A DNA stretch of 64,000 bases, from the NCBI RefSeq assembly GCF_021568695.1, contig NZ_JAKGTI010000001.1, positions 992,001-1,056,000 of the forward strand, given 5' to 3'. Below are positions 1 to 8,919 of this stretch, piece after piece. The notes under the pieces were generated by a model, which was not told the DNA's origin, did no database searches, and saw only the letters and a list, made by a program, of their open reading frames with translations. Every line of letters begins with the position of its first letter. Positions within the stretch are counted from its first letter, which is position 1. Origin of the DNA: Maritalea mediterranea (GTDB taxonomy: Bacteria > Pseudomonadota > Alphaproteobacteria > Rhizobiales > Devosiaceae). Position numbers and translations under genes: made by a program.

Positions 1-201
1 TATGTAAACCTTTCGAGCCCCACGGCCAATGATTTGCCACAGGCGCCAGACGAGGCAGCTCTCAATTTCACCAATCGGCATCTTGAATATGCGTTCACCT
101 GGTTCGGCTTGGCGGCATTGATGCCCATATTGGCGATTTTTTGGCTCATTCGTACCCGTCGCCCCCGGCAAGAACTTGCGAAATCGAAAACGGAAGATTA
201 G
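1..201 (+). CDS. SURF1 family protein, C-terminal fragment
   Basis: This is the last 66 codons of a gene that begins upstream of the window. The visible protein contains NRHLEYAFTWFGLA followed by a hydrophobic segment and a short basic tail. That is the usual end of SURF1 (Shy1), an inner-membrane factor for cytochrome c oxidase assembly: a periplasmic domain followed by the second transmembrane helix. It ends 33 bases before thrC on the same strand, so the two may be cotranscribed. In related genomes the upstream genes would be cytochrome oxidase subunits, but these are not visible here. The identification rests on the short conserved motif and the membrane topology. Confidence 0.8.
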   Translation, partial: YVNLSSPTANDLPQAPDEAALNFTNRHLEYAFTWFGLAALMPILAIFWLIRTRRPRQELAKSKTED

Positions 202-234
202 GGTGCACCCTCAAATTCACCTTCGGACGATCTT

Positions 235-1638
235 ATGGAATATGTAAGTACGCGCGGTGATGCGCCGCGATTGGGATTTTGTGATGCAGTCCTTGCTGGT
301 TTGGCGCGTGATGGCGGTCTTTATCTGCCCGAAAGCTGGCCGCAATTTTCGAGCGATCAAATCGCCGGCATGGCCAACCGGCCTTTTGCCGAAATCGCGT
401 TTGAGGTGATCTCACCCTTTGTCGATGGCGAAATTGCCAACGACAAATTGCGCGAGATGGTTGAGGCCGCCTATGGCACCTTCCGGCATGAAGCCGTGGC
501 CCCTTTGGTTCAGATCGCGCCGGGCCATTTTGTGCTCGAACTGTTTCACGGGCCAACGCTTGCGTTCAAAGATGTGGCGATGCAGTTTCTGGCGCGAGTG
601 ATGGACCATATTCTGGGCGAACGCGATCAGCGCGCCACCATTGTAGGCGCCACCTCGGGCGACACCGGCTCCGCTGCTATTGAAGCATTTCGCGGTCGCG
701 ACAACACCGATATTTTTATTCTCCATCCCAAGGGCATGGTGTCGCCGGTGCAACAGCGACAAATGACAACTGTGCTGGATGAGAATGTGTTCAACATCGC
801 CCTTGAGGGCAACTTTGACGATTGCCAAACCATCGTCAAAGACATGTTCAACAACCACCATTTCCGTGATTCCGTGTTGCTGTCCGGGGTGAATTCCATC
901 AATTGGGGCCGCATTGTTGCGCAGGTGGTCTATTATTTCACCGCCGCTGCTGCGTTGGGTGCGCCGCACCGTCAAATCAGTTTCACCGTACCCACAGGTA
1001 ATTTCGGCGACATTTTTGCCGGCTATGTGGCCAAGCGCATGGGGTTGCCGATCAAAAGTTTGATCATTGCCACCAATGAAAATGATATTTTGCGCCGTAC
1101 TTTGGATGAGGGCCGCTATGAAATGGATGGCGTCTCCGCCACCACAAGTCCTTCAATGGACATTCAGATTTCGTCCAATTTTGAGCGTTTGCTGTTTGAA
1201 GCGTCCGGTCGCGATGCGGAGCTGGTCAAACGCCAGATGGCGCAACTGAAACAATCCGGTGGGTTTGAACTGACCGCGACCGAAGCCAATGCCATTCGTG
1301 CTGAGTTTTCAGCCGGCACAGCTGATCAGGCGCAAACGGAAAAAACACAAGCCGATACTTTGAGCCATTCTGGCTATCTGCTCGACCCGCACACAGCGGT
1401 GGCTGTAGCAGTCGCCAATACGCAAATTGAACCCTCCACGCCGATGGTGTCGCTTTCGACAGCCCATCCGGCAAAGTTCCCGGCAGCGGTGAAAGCTGCC
1501 ACCCAAATTGACCCGGCGCTGCCGGACTGGCTGAGCGATCTATATGAGCGCGAGGAGCGCTATCAAGTGATCGCCAACAGTCAGAGTGAAGTTGAAAACT
1601 TCATCAAGTCCAAATGCCGCGCCTATAAGGAGACCTAA
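235..1638 (+). CDS. thrC: Threonine synthase
   Basis: The 467-residue protein has the length of the bacterial ThrC type that converts O-phosphohomoserine to threonine and phosphate with pyridoxal phosphate. The PLP lysine is K112 in the motif HGPTLAFKDVAMQF, and the cofactor-phosphate loop ATSGDTGSAA follows around residue 140. The N-terminus (STRG) and the conserved NSINWGRI segment fit the family. The enzyme is cytosolic and ends the threonine branch of aspartate metabolism. Its stop codon overlaps the ATG of the next gene by one base (TAATG), so translation of the two is probably coupled. No thrB is seen in the window. Confidence 0.96.
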   Translation: MEYVSTRGDAPRLGFCDAVLAGLARDGGLYLPESWPQFSSDQIAGMANRPFAEIAFEVISPFVDGEIANDKLREMVEAAYGTFRHEAVAPLVQIAPGHFVLELFHGPTLAFKDVAMQFLARVMDHILGERDQRATIVGATSGDTGSAAIEAFRGRDNTDIFILHPKGMVSPVQQRQMTTVLDENVFNIALEGNFDDCQTIVKDMFNNHHFRDSVLLSGVNSINWGRIVAQVVYYFTAAAALGAPHRQISFTVPTGNFGDIFAGYVAKRMGLPIKSLIIATNENDILRRTLDEGRYEMDGVSATTSPSMDIQISSNFERLLFEASGRDAELVKRQMAQLKQSGGFELTATEANAIRAEFSAGTADQAQTEKTQADTLSHSGYLLDPHTAVAVAVANTQIEPSTPMVSLSTAHPAKFPAAVKAATQIDPALPDWLSDLYEREERYQVIANSQSEVENFIKSKCRAYKET

Positions 1639-2900
1639 TGCCATTACGTTCGACCACCCTTGATAATGGGATGACGGTGATCACCCATTCCATGCCGAGC
1701 CTTGAAAGCGCTTCTGTGGGGGTTTGGGTCAAGTCCGGCTCTCGGTGTGAAACCGAAAAGGAACATGGCCTGTCCCACCTGCTGGAGCATATGGCCTTTA
1801 AAGGCACCGACACCCGCACCGCCCGGCAGATTGCCGAAGAAATTGAAAATGTGGGCGGCGATGTTAATGCCGCCACCAGCATTGAAAATACCGGCTATTT
1901 TTCACGCATCCTGAAAGAGGATGTGGGCCTTGCCGCCGACATACTGTCCGACATTTTGCAAAACTCACAATTCAGCAATGATGAGCTGACTCGCGAAAAG
2001 CATGTGATTTTGCAAGAAATCGGTGCCAGCCATGACGCGCCGGACGATTATGTGTTCGATTTGTTTCAGGAAGCCGCCTTCGAAGACCAAGCCATCGGTC
2101 GCTCGATTTTGGGCACCACAGAGTCAGTCGAGAGCTTCACGCCAGACGCCATCCGGGCCTATATGGACCGCATGTATGTGGGTGACCGCATGGTGATGAG
2201 CGCGGCGGGCAATGTGGATCATGATCAATTGGTCGACATCGCTGCTAACAAATTTAGGGATTTGAAAGTCAGTGGCGCCCCTGATCCGGTGGAGGCGAAA
2301 TTTACAGGTGGAGATCGTCGGCTCAATCGCGATCACGAGCAAGCGCATATTCTGATTGGGGTTGAAGGCCGCCCCTACCACCATGACGGGTTTTATGCCT
2401 CGCAAATCCTTTCTGCCATTCTGGGCGGTGGCATGAGCTCGCGCCTGTTTCAGGAAGTGCGCGAAAAGCGCGGCTTGTGTTATTCCATCTTCGCTTTCCA
2501 CTGGGCCTTTGCCGATACCGGCATTTTTGGCGTCTCCATGGCCACCGGCGATGATGATGTGCAAGAACTGATGCCCGTGGTGCTCGACCAGTTGCACCAA
2601 GCCACCCAAAACATCACGGAAGAGGAAGTGTTGCGCGTCCGTAACCAGATTCGCGCTGGCTTGTTGATGTCGCTTGAGCGTCCATCGTCACGTGCCGGTC
2701 AATTGGCGCGGCAACAGCTCTTGTGGGGCCGTCCCATTTCGTTGGAAGAAACGGTGGAGCGCATCAACCGGATCGATGCCGATCGGGTGATGGAGGTGGC
2801 GTCGCAATTGTTCCACAACGCCAAGCCAGTGGTTTCGGCCATCGGGCCTTTGGATCACTTTCCGTCCTACGATAAAATTCAAGACGGATTGAAAGCATAG
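1638..2900 (+). CDS. M16 family zinc metallopeptidase (processing-peptidase-like)
   Basis: This 420-residue protein has the inverted zinc motif HLLEH at residues 47-51 and the third ligand E127 in VILQE, exactly 76 residues after the second histidine as in pitrilysin/MPP-beta enzymes. Both halves of the M16 fold are present, with the glycine-rich GGGMSSRLFQEVREKRGL stretch of the second half. No signal peptide is visible, so a cytosolic role in peptide degradation is most likely; the physiological substrate is unknown. In many alphaproteobacteria this gene follows thrC directly, as here, and a GNAT gene follows 10 bases further on. All zinc and catalytic residues are intact. Confidence 0.93.
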   Translation: MPLRSTTLDNGMTVITHSMPSLESASVGVWVKSGSRCETEKEHGLSHLLEHMAFKGTDTRTARQIAEEIENVGGDVNAATSIENTGYFSRILKEDVGLAADILSDILQNSQFSNDELTREKHVILQEIGASHDAPDDYVFDLFQEAAFEDQAIGRSILGTTESVESFTPDAIRAYMDRMYVGDRMVMSAAGNVDHDQLVDIAANKFRDLKVSGAPDPVEAKFTGGDRRLNRDHEQAHILIGVEGRPYHHDGFYASQILSAILGGGMSSRLFQEVREKRGLCYSIFAFHWAFADTGIFGVSMATGDDDVQELMPVVLDQLHQATQNITEEEVLRVRNQIRAGLLMSLERPSSRAGQLARQQLLWGRPISLEETVERINRIDADRVMEVASQLFHNAKPVVSAIGPLDHFPSYDKIQDGLKA

Positions 2901-2910
2901 GAGTGGCGGG

Positions 2911-3507
2911 GTGATTGGACGGTTCTTCTCGTTGCAAACGCTCACCCCGCTGGAAACCGAGCGGCTGCATATGCGTCTGCCGGAGCTTGAAGACTATCCG
3001 CAATGGGCCGAGCTGCGCGCTGCCAGTCAAGACTTTCTCAAACCCTACGAGCCAACCTGGGGCGAAACTGAACTGGCGCGCTTTTCGTTTCGACACCGCG
3101 TCAAAAAAGCGCGCAGCGATGCAGCGGCGGACAAGGCCTATGCCTTTTTGATCTTTGAGAAAGCGGAAAATCTGAGGCTGGTCGGGGGCTTGAACCTGTC
3201 CAACATTCGTCGTCGCGTTGCCCAGGCTGTCACCTTGGGCTATTGGGTCGGAGCCGAGCACATCAATAAAGGTATAATGAGTGAGGCGGTCGCCAGAGTT
3301 TTGCCATTTATTTTTGATGAACTAAGCCTTCACCGCGCTGAAGCGGCATGTCTGGTGGATAATCATCGTTCCATGCGGGTCTTGGAGAAAAATGGATTTG
3401 TGCGCGAAGGTCAGGCGGAAGGCTATTTAAAAATTGACGGAAAATGGCAGGATCACGTGCTTTTCGGGCTCACCAAAGAACGATATAAAAAACACAATAA
3501 GTCATGA
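2911..3507 (+). CDS. GNAT N-acetyltransferase, RimJ/RimL type
   Basis: The 198-residue product belongs to the RimJ/RimL-like acetyltransferases, which transfer acetyl from acetyl-CoA to protein N-termini or small amines. It opens with LETERLHMRLPELEDYPQWAEL, has the LGYWVGAEHINKGIMSEA segment that forms the acetyl-CoA site, and ends with NHRSMRVLEKNGFVREG. I used the GTG at 2911 because it lies 10 bases after the M16 stop and leaves a normal family N-terminus; an internal ATG near 2971 is a less likely alternative. The substrate cannot be told from sequence. It is probably the last gene of a thrC-M16-GNAT unit. Confidence 0.87.
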   Translation: MIGRFFSLQTLTPLETERLHMRLPELEDYPQWAELRAASQDFLKPYEPTWGETELARFSFRHRVKKARSDAAADKAYAFLIFEKAENLRLVGGLNLSNIRRRVAQAVTLGYWVGAEHINKGIMSEAVARVLPFIFDELSLHRAEAACLVDNHRSMRVLEKNGFVREGQAEGYLKIDGKWQDHVLFGLTKERYKKHNKS

Positions 3508-3555
3508 TCAGAACACTTTGAAGTCTGACAACAATCACGACAATAAAGTTGATGT

Positions 3556-3585
3556 AACGGTTTTTTCGGGCTACGAAAAACCGTT
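3556..3585 (+). other. Perfect inverted repeat upstream of the EAL gene
   Basis: Two 10-base arms, AACGGTTTTT and AAAAACCGTT, are separated by a 10-base loop. The repeat ends just before the GGGGG ribosome-binding stretch of the phosphodiesterase gene that starts at 3596. It could be a protein operator, a leader hairpin affecting translation, or a weak terminator for the genes upstream. It does not match any c-di-GMP riboswitch I recognise. Confidence 0.5.
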
Positions 3586-3595
3586 GGGGGTAAAT

Positions 3596-6500
3596 ATGGG
3601 AATGTACCGCGTGCTGCGTAGCGCTCTTTTTGTTTTGGCGCACCTTTGCCTTTTGTTCTGGGTCGGGGCGGCGACAGCATTGGAAGTGGTGACCATTCCG
3701 GAGAAGATTGGCGCGGTTGATCTCACCGCGGCTGTTGAACTTCGAGAGGGGCAAGAGGGCAGGGTGCAACTGTCCACCGCACCGGACGTCAATGGTATTA
3801 TTCGCCGTATCGAAGTACAGGCCACCAATGCCAGCGCCAATCCCGATTGGGCGCTGATCGCAATCCATAATCCGTTGGATGTGCAAGTCGAACGCTTGTT
3901 GGTGGCGCCCTTTTTCCAGTTGCCCGGCTCTGGTGTGTTTCGCACCGATCTGGGTGGCAAACGCATCAATGTGATCACCGCCAGCCAGGGGTTCCGTCCC
4001 CAACGGGTGGCCGATCAGGAAGCTGATGTGTTTTCCATTACGGTCGATCCAGGGGCAACTGTCACCTATGTGATCGAGCTTGAAGGGGAAAAACTACCCG
4101 AATTGGTGTTGTGGGAACCGTCCTCCTATCGTGACTATGTCAATGCCTTCACGCTGTTCCGTGGCACAGTGTTGGGCGTTTCGGGGCTGCTGGCGGTGTT
4201 CTTGTCGATTATGTTTGTGGTGAAGGGCCGCGGCGTTTTCCCTGCGGCTGCAGCGCTTGCTTGGGCTGTCATGTTCTATTTGCTCGTGGACTTTGGCATA
4301 TTGGCAAAGCTGATCAACATTCAGCCGACCCAGTTGCAGACCTATCGCGCCGCGGCGGAGGCGGCGCTGGCCACAACCTTATTCGGCTTTTTGTTTATCT
4401 ATCTGAACCTGCACCGATGGCACATCCGCTTTATCCATCTGGCGTTGGCGCTGATGCTGGTCATGCTGGCGCTGATCATTCTGGCCTTCTTCCAGCCGGT
4501 GTTGGCCGTGGGAACGGCACGGGCGGTGTTGGCGCTGTTGGGTGTATTCGGCATTGTCGTGGTAGGCTTTTTGGCACTGCGCGGCTACGATCGGGCGGTA
4601 CTGATCGTGCCCACCTGGATCATTTTCGTGGCCTGGCTGGTGTTTGGCTATATGGTTGTGTCTGGTGACATCACCAACGATATTGCCCAATCTGCGGTCG
4701 CGGGTGGTCTCGTGTTGATCGTGATGCTTCTGGGCTTCACGGCCATCCAGCATGCCTTCACCGAGGGGCAGGTATCCATTGGTGCCTTGTCGGAAGTTGA
4801 ACGGCGTGCCCTGGCCTTGACCGGCAGTGGCGATTTTGTCTTTGACTGGAATATTGAGCGTGATCGTGTCGTCGTTTCTGACGGACTGGCCGCGCGTCTG
4901 GGCGAAGACCCGAATGCTCTTCGTGGTGACATTAAATTATGGCTGGAGCGTCTTCATCCGGAAGACCGGGACCGCTTTCGCACTGCACTGGATACATTGG
5001 TCGAGCTTCGGCGTGGTCGCGTCGCGTCTGACTTCCGCATCATCACCCATGATGGTAGCTATCGCAATTTCCGGCTGCGGGTAAAGCCAGTCTTGGGCGG
5101 CAACGATGAAGTATCGCGATGTGTTGGCACCTTACAGGATGTCACAGATGAACGTGTTGCGCGTGATCGACTTTTGCATGATGCAGTGCACGACAGTTTG
5201 ACAGGCCTGCCCAATATCGAACTTTATCTAGACCGGCTGGATCGGGCATTGACCCGCTCGCGCGAATCTCGCGCCACGAAGCCGGCAGTTTTTTTGATCG
5301 ATCTGGATGGGTTTACCAATCTCGATGAGCGGATCGGTCATGTGGCCGCTGATTCCGTTTTGCTCGCCATTGCGCGTCGTCTGTCACGTCTGATGCGGCC
5401 TCTTGACACGCTGGCACGCATTAATGGCGACCAGTTTGCCGTGATCCTTGTGTCAGAGGATAGCGCTGCCAAGATCGCCGGATTTGCCGAGCAATTGCGC
5501 AGGGCAATCCGGGAGCCGATCAAGTTTGGCGATAATGAGCTGTCTGTGTCCGCATCAATGGGCATCACCATTTATGACAACAAGCCGATCACAGCACAGC
5601 AAGTGCTGCGCAATGCCGAACTGGCCATGTTGCATGCCAAACGCGACGGCGGCGATCGGATCGAAGCGTTCCGCACCACAACAAGCGATACCGCAGCTGC
5701 CCGCAATCCGTTGGACGTTGATTTGAAAACGGCAATTGATAATCGTGAAGTTCAAATTCTCTTCCAGCCCATTTTTGACCTGTCCAACGGTCAACTGGCC
5801 GGCGCCGAGGCCTTGATGCGTTGGCACCACCCGCAGCGCGGGGCCATTAGCCCGTCTGAGTTCATTCCGTTGGCGGAACGGGCCGGTCTGATTGAAAAAC
5901 TGGGCCGTGTGGTGATTGAACAAACCTCGTCACAGCTCAAGAACTGGCTGTCGGGTGGCGAAATGGATAAGAACTTCTTCCTCTCGATCAACCTGTCGGC
6001 GCAACAGCTTTCATCTGAGACCATGCTCAACGACATGCGCTCACTGGTATCGACAAACCCGAAAATCGCGCAAAGGTTCTTGTTGGAGGTGACGGAAAGT
6101 CAGGTCATGACCAGCCCTGAGCATTCGGCCTACGTGCTGGATTCACTCAAGAGCCTGGGCTTCCGCTTGGCGCTCGATGATTTCGGGGTGGGACATTCAT
6201 CGCTTTCGTATTTGCACCGCTTCCCGTTCGACTTCATCAAAATCCCATCCACTTTTGTGCAGCTCGATGAACGTCACGGCATTGCGCAAACCCAAATGCC
6301 GATCATGAAGTCGATCATGTCCCTGTCCCACGATCTGGATTTGAAAGTGATTGCCGAAGGGGCGGAAAGCGATGAAGAAGTGGCGCGCATTCAGGGGCTC
6401 GGTTGCCATTATGCCCAGGGCTTCGCCTTCTCCAAGGCAATCTCCGGGGGTGAATTTGAGCAATTGTTGGCCAAGGATGCCAAGAGCCGGAAACAAGCTG

Positions 6501-6712
6501 CCCGCGACGCGGAGCAGCGGGCCCGTAAAGCCGAAAAACAAGCGCAGGCTAAAAAACTGGCCGCAGCAGAACGTCAACGCAAAAAAGAACTGGCTGACAA
6601 ACGCGCTGCCGAAAAACGTGCGATTGCGGAAAAGGCTTCAAAAGTGGCCCAACCTGATCGGGTGCCAGAACCAGATAAACCGGCATCGCCGACCAAGAAG
6701 TCAGAGGAATAA
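3596..6712 (+). CDS. Membrane-anchored PAS-GGDEF(degenerate)-EAL c-di-GMP phosphodiesterase
   Basis: The protein has 1038 residues from the ATG at 3596, chosen because of the GGGGG stretch just upstream and the signal peptide that follows; a longer frame from 3434 overlaps the previous gene. Order: signal peptide (about 1-30), periplasmic domain (to about 180), roughly seven membrane helices (180-385), PAS (400-520), GGDEF-like (520-700), EAL (715-955), then a Lys/Ala/Glu-rich tail (960-1038). The GGDEF signature reads NGDQF at 610-614, so cyclase activity is doubtful. The EAL half keeps E738-A-L, the DDFG motif at 861-864 and an EGAE loop, so c-di-GMP hydrolysis is expected. The front resembles 7TMR-DISM sensors, but its ligand is unknown. 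The charged tail is unusual for this family. Confidence 0.9.
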   Translation: MGMYRVLRSALFVLAHLCLLFWVGAATALEVVTIPEKIGAVDLTAAVELREGQEGRVQLSTAPDVNGIIRRIEVQATNASANPDWALIAIHNPLDVQVERLLVAPFFQLPGSGVFRTDLGGKRINVITASQGFRPQRVADQEADVFSITVDPGATVTYVIELEGEKLPELVLWEPSSYRDYVNAFTLFRGTVLGVSGLLAVFLSIMFVVKGRGVFPAAAALAWAVMFYLLVDFGILAKLINIQPTQLQTYRAAAEAALATTLFGFLFIYLNLHRWHIRFIHLALALMLVMLALIILAFFQPVLAVGTARAVLALLGVFGIVVVGFLALRGYDRAVLIVPTWIIFVAWLVFGYMVVSGDITNDIAQSAVAGGLVLIVMLLGFTAIQHAFTEGQVSIGALSEVERRALALTGSGDFVFDWNIERDRVVVSDGLAARLGEDPNALRGDIKLWLERLHPEDRDRFRTALDTLVELRRGRVASDFRIITHDGSYRNFRLRVKPVLGGNDEVSRCVGTLQDVTDERVARDRLLHDAVHDSLTGLPNIELYLDRLDRALTRSRESRATKPAVFLIDLDGFTNLDERIGHVAADSVLLAIARRLSRLMRPLDTLARINGDQFAVILVSEDSAAKIAGFAEQLRRAIREPIKFGDNELSVSASMGITIYDNKPITAQQVLRNAELAMLHAKRDGGDRIEAFRTTTSDTAAARNPLDVDLKTAIDNREVQILFQPIFDLSNGQLAGAEALMRWHHPQRGAISPSEFIPLAERAGLIEKLGRVVIEQTSSQLKNWLSGGEMDKNFFLSINLSAQQLSSETMLNDMRSLVSTNPKIAQRFLLEVTESQVMTSPEHSAYVLDSLKSLGFRLALDDFGVGHSSLSYLHRFPFDFIKIPSTFVQLDERHGIAQTQMPIMKSIMSLSHDLDLKVIAEGAESDEEVARIQGLGCHYAQGFAFSKAISGGEFEQLLAKDAKSRKQAARDAEQRARKAEKQAQAKKLAAAERQRKKELADKRAAEKRAIAEKASKVAQPDRVPEPDKPASPTKKSEE

Positions 6713-6761
6713 ATCACGGCTGAGCGTTTGAGCTGAAGCGCATCAATAGCGAGCGCCGGAT

Positions 6762-7355
6762 CTAGGCGTTGCCGGAATGCGGCGTGAGAAATGCCAAATC
6801 GATGCCGGCATCTTTCAGCGCCTTGCGATAGCGTTCTTCCATCGGGGTGGAAAAAATGAGTTCGGCGCTGGCCGGCGCCACCATCCAACCATCGCGCACC
6901 AGCTCACTTTCCAGCTGGCCCGGTTCCCATCCGCAATAGCCCAACGCGAGCAAGGCCTTTTCCGGCCCATCCCCTTCGGCAATCGACCGCAAAATATCCA
7001 GCGTGGTTGATAAACACATTTCATCATCAACCGCCATAGAATTGTCAGCGGTTTGATAATCGGGGCTGTGCAGCACGAATCCGCGACCGGTTTCAACGGG
7101 ACCGCCCACCACAATCGGCTGCTGGTATGGGTCGGCATGGCCTTCTTCCACATGGTCGGTGACCTTAATGTCGAACTGCGCCATCAAATCGGCAAACTGC
7201 ATGTCGGGCATACGCTTGTTCACCACCAGTCCCATAGCGCCCTCTTTCTCATCGTGGGCGCACAGATAGATCACGGTGTCTTTGAACCGTTCATCTTCCA
7301 TGTCTGGCATGGCCACCAGTAATTGACCTTTTAGTGAAAACGTCACGCCGTTCAC
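6762..7355 (-). CDS. yqgE: YqgE/AlgH family protein (DUF179)
   Basis: The 197-residue protein matches the YqgE/AlgH family: LKGQLLVAMPDMEDERFKDT at the start, then the conserved ALLALGYCGWEPGQLESEL segment. Structures of the family are known, but the biochemical function is not established. The gene is transcribed divergently from the DsbD-N-like gene at 7484; the region between the two holds one GANTC site (GAGTC near 7373). The protein has no signal sequence and is presumably cytosolic. The length is about normal for the family. Confidence 0.92.
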   Translation of the reverse strand: MNGVTFSLKGQLLVAMPDMEDERFKDTVIYLCAHDEKEGAMGLVVNKRMPDMQFADLMAQFDIKVTDHVEEGHADPYQQPIVVGGPVETGRGFVLHSPDYQTADNSMAVDDEMCLSTTLDILRSIAEGDGPEKALLALGYCGWEPGQLESELVRDGWMVAPASAELIFSTPMEERYRKALKDAGIDLAFLTPHSGNA

Positions 7356-7483
7356 CTTCGTTTGCTTAAAAAGAGTCTCGCTCTATCCATATGAATAAAG
7401 GCTTAACAGGTAAATGCGGTAAATCAAATATTGTTCACAAAGCCCTGAACAGGATTGTCTTTTCTGCGCCACAAATTTGGCGT

Positions 7484-8332
7484 ATGAGACGCGTCATGAC
7501 ATCAAGACTTTTCCTTCTATTTGCCATTTTGATCGCCACGCTGGGCGCAGCGCGCGCAGACACGGGGGCGTGGGTCAATGTGGCGCCAGGTGCCAAGATC
7601 CGCTTGCTCACTGCCGATCAAGTGGGGCCGGATAGCAGCATGCTGGCCGGTCTTGAATTTCAGTTGCGGGACGGCATGAAAACCTATTGGCGCGTGCCGG
7701 GGGAAAGCGGCATTCCGCTCACCGCCGATTGGGAGAAAAGCCAAGGCATAAAAAGGGTCGACTTTTTATGGCCTATGCCCAAGCGCGAACTGGATAAGGG
7801 CTATTTCGACTATGTCTATAAAGAAGACTTCATCTTGCCGTTCGCCGTGCACCTTGATGAGAGCGACGCGGCGGTGCCGCCGCGCCTAGTGGGCGAACTG
7901 ATGCTGGGCATATGTGGTGAGATCTGCGTGCCGGTGAAGTTTAAAATCGACCGAGCCCTTACGCTTGATCGAGAAGACCGGCCGGTCGGCTTTAAACTTA
8001 GCGCAGCCCTGTCCTATGTGCCTGTCGAAGATGACCGCGCTGACGCGCCCTTCGACGCAGTTTACTTTGATTCAGAAAACGATCAGCTGCTGGTTCCGAT
8101 GTCATCTGATCCAAAGGAAAATGAGACATTAATCCTTGATTTACCAATCCAATCTTTGCTTTTCGACGTGCCTCAAAATCGCCCCGGTTCGTCAGTACTC
8201 ACCATCCAACCGCTAAATGAGATTTCTTTGGCTGACCATATTGGGTCCGCGGTCAGACTGACATATAGTGGCCGCGCGGGCGCCTTTGAAAAAACGGCGC
8301 CCGTTTTATCGATAGAGGCGCTTGATCAGTAA
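7484..8332 (+). CDS. Periplasmic DsbD N-terminal-domain-like protein
   Basis: From the ATG at 7484 the protein has 282 residues and begins with a signal peptide (RRVMTSRLFLLFAILIATL, cleaved near ARA-D). The mature part resembles the immunoglobulin-like N-terminal domain of thiol:disulfide interchange protein DsbD, including TYWRVPGESGIP and the cysteine pair in GICGEICVP. In DsbD this domain passes electrons to periplasmic thiol proteins. Here it is a free-standing domain without the membrane part, so the electron source is unknown. The frame opens earlier at 7391, but that stretch would put 31 residues before the signal peptide. A peroxiredoxin gene follows 38 bases downstream, which fits a thiol-redox role. 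Confidence 0.8.
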   Translation: MRRVMTSRLFLLFAILIATLGAARADTGAWVNVAPGAKIRLLTADQVGPDSSMLAGLEFQLRDGMKTYWRVPGESGIPLTADWEKSQGIKRVDFLWPMPKRELDKGYFDYVYKEDFILPFAVHLDESDAAVPPRLVGELMLGICGEICVPVKFKIDRALTLDREDRPVGFKLSAALSYVPVEDDRADAPFDAVYFDSENDQLLVPMSSDPKENETLILDLPIQSLLFDVPQNRPGSSVLTIQPLNEISLADHIGSAVRLTYSGRAGAFEKTAPVLSIEALDQ

Positions 8333-8370
8333 TTCGAGGGCATGGCTAGTTGAATGTATAGAGGGGATTT

Positions 8371-8868
8371 ATGGCATTAGATATCGGCAGCAAGGCACCA
8401 TCACAAAACGTCAAACTGGTAAACGCACAGGGTGTGCAAGAAGTTGATTTTGCGGATTTGGTGGCCGACGGCACATCTGTTATTTTTGCGGTGCCGGGTG
8501 CCTTCACAGCCACGTGCCACCTCAATCATATGCCAGGCTATATTGCACTGGCGGACGAGTTTAAGTCCGCTGGCGCGGATCGAATTTTATGCCTTTCCGT
8601 GAATGATCACTTTGTGATGCAGCACTGGGGCGAGCAAACCGGAGCGCTGGGCGTTGTTGATCTGGTGTCAGATGGCAATGCAGATTTGGCCAAGGCGCTC
8701 AAGCTGGACAAGGACTTTTCAGCCGCAGGTTTCGGCACGCGTTATGTTCGCTCTAGCCTTTTGATTAAAGATGGCGTAATTTCCCATGTGGAGATTGAAG
8801 CGCCGGGCGGCGATATCGTCGTAACTGGTGCGCCACATATGTTGGATGTGGTTAAAAACAGCCAGTAA
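8371..8868 (+). CDS. Peroxiredoxin, Prx5 (AhpE/PMP20) type
   Basis: The 165-residue enzyme is a type-5 peroxiredoxin that reduces hydrogen peroxide and organic hydroperoxides. The peroxidatic cysteine is C49 in PGAFTATCHLNHMPGY, with the usual P42, T46 and downstream arginine context (GTRYVRSSLLIKDG). There is an AT for the more common PT before the cysteine, a tolerated change. It is cytosolic and the full family length. It follows the DsbD-N-like gene by 38 bases and precedes a lipoprotein gene by about 50 bases, so the three may be transcribed together. The reductant (glutathione/glutaredoxin or thioredoxin) cannot be told from sequence. Confidence 0.94.
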   Translation: MALDIGSKAPSQNVKLVNAQGVQEVDFADLVADGTSVIFAVPGAFTATCHLNHMPGYIALADEFKSAGADRILCLSVNDHFVMQHWGEQTGALGVVDLVSDGNADLAKALKLDKDFSAAGFGTRYVRSSLLIKDGVISHVEIEAPGGDIVVTGAPHMLDVVKNSQ

Positions 8869-8919
8869 ATCGGGTTGTTGGGGTATTTCGGGGGGCCAAA
8901 GGGTCAAAAAGTGAGAAGC

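Noticed and set aside
3434-3595. Earlier start of the EAL phosphodiesterase at 3434
   Set aside because: It overlaps the end of the GNAT gene and places 54 unrelated residues before the signal peptide; the ATG at 3596 has a GGGGG stretch just upstream.
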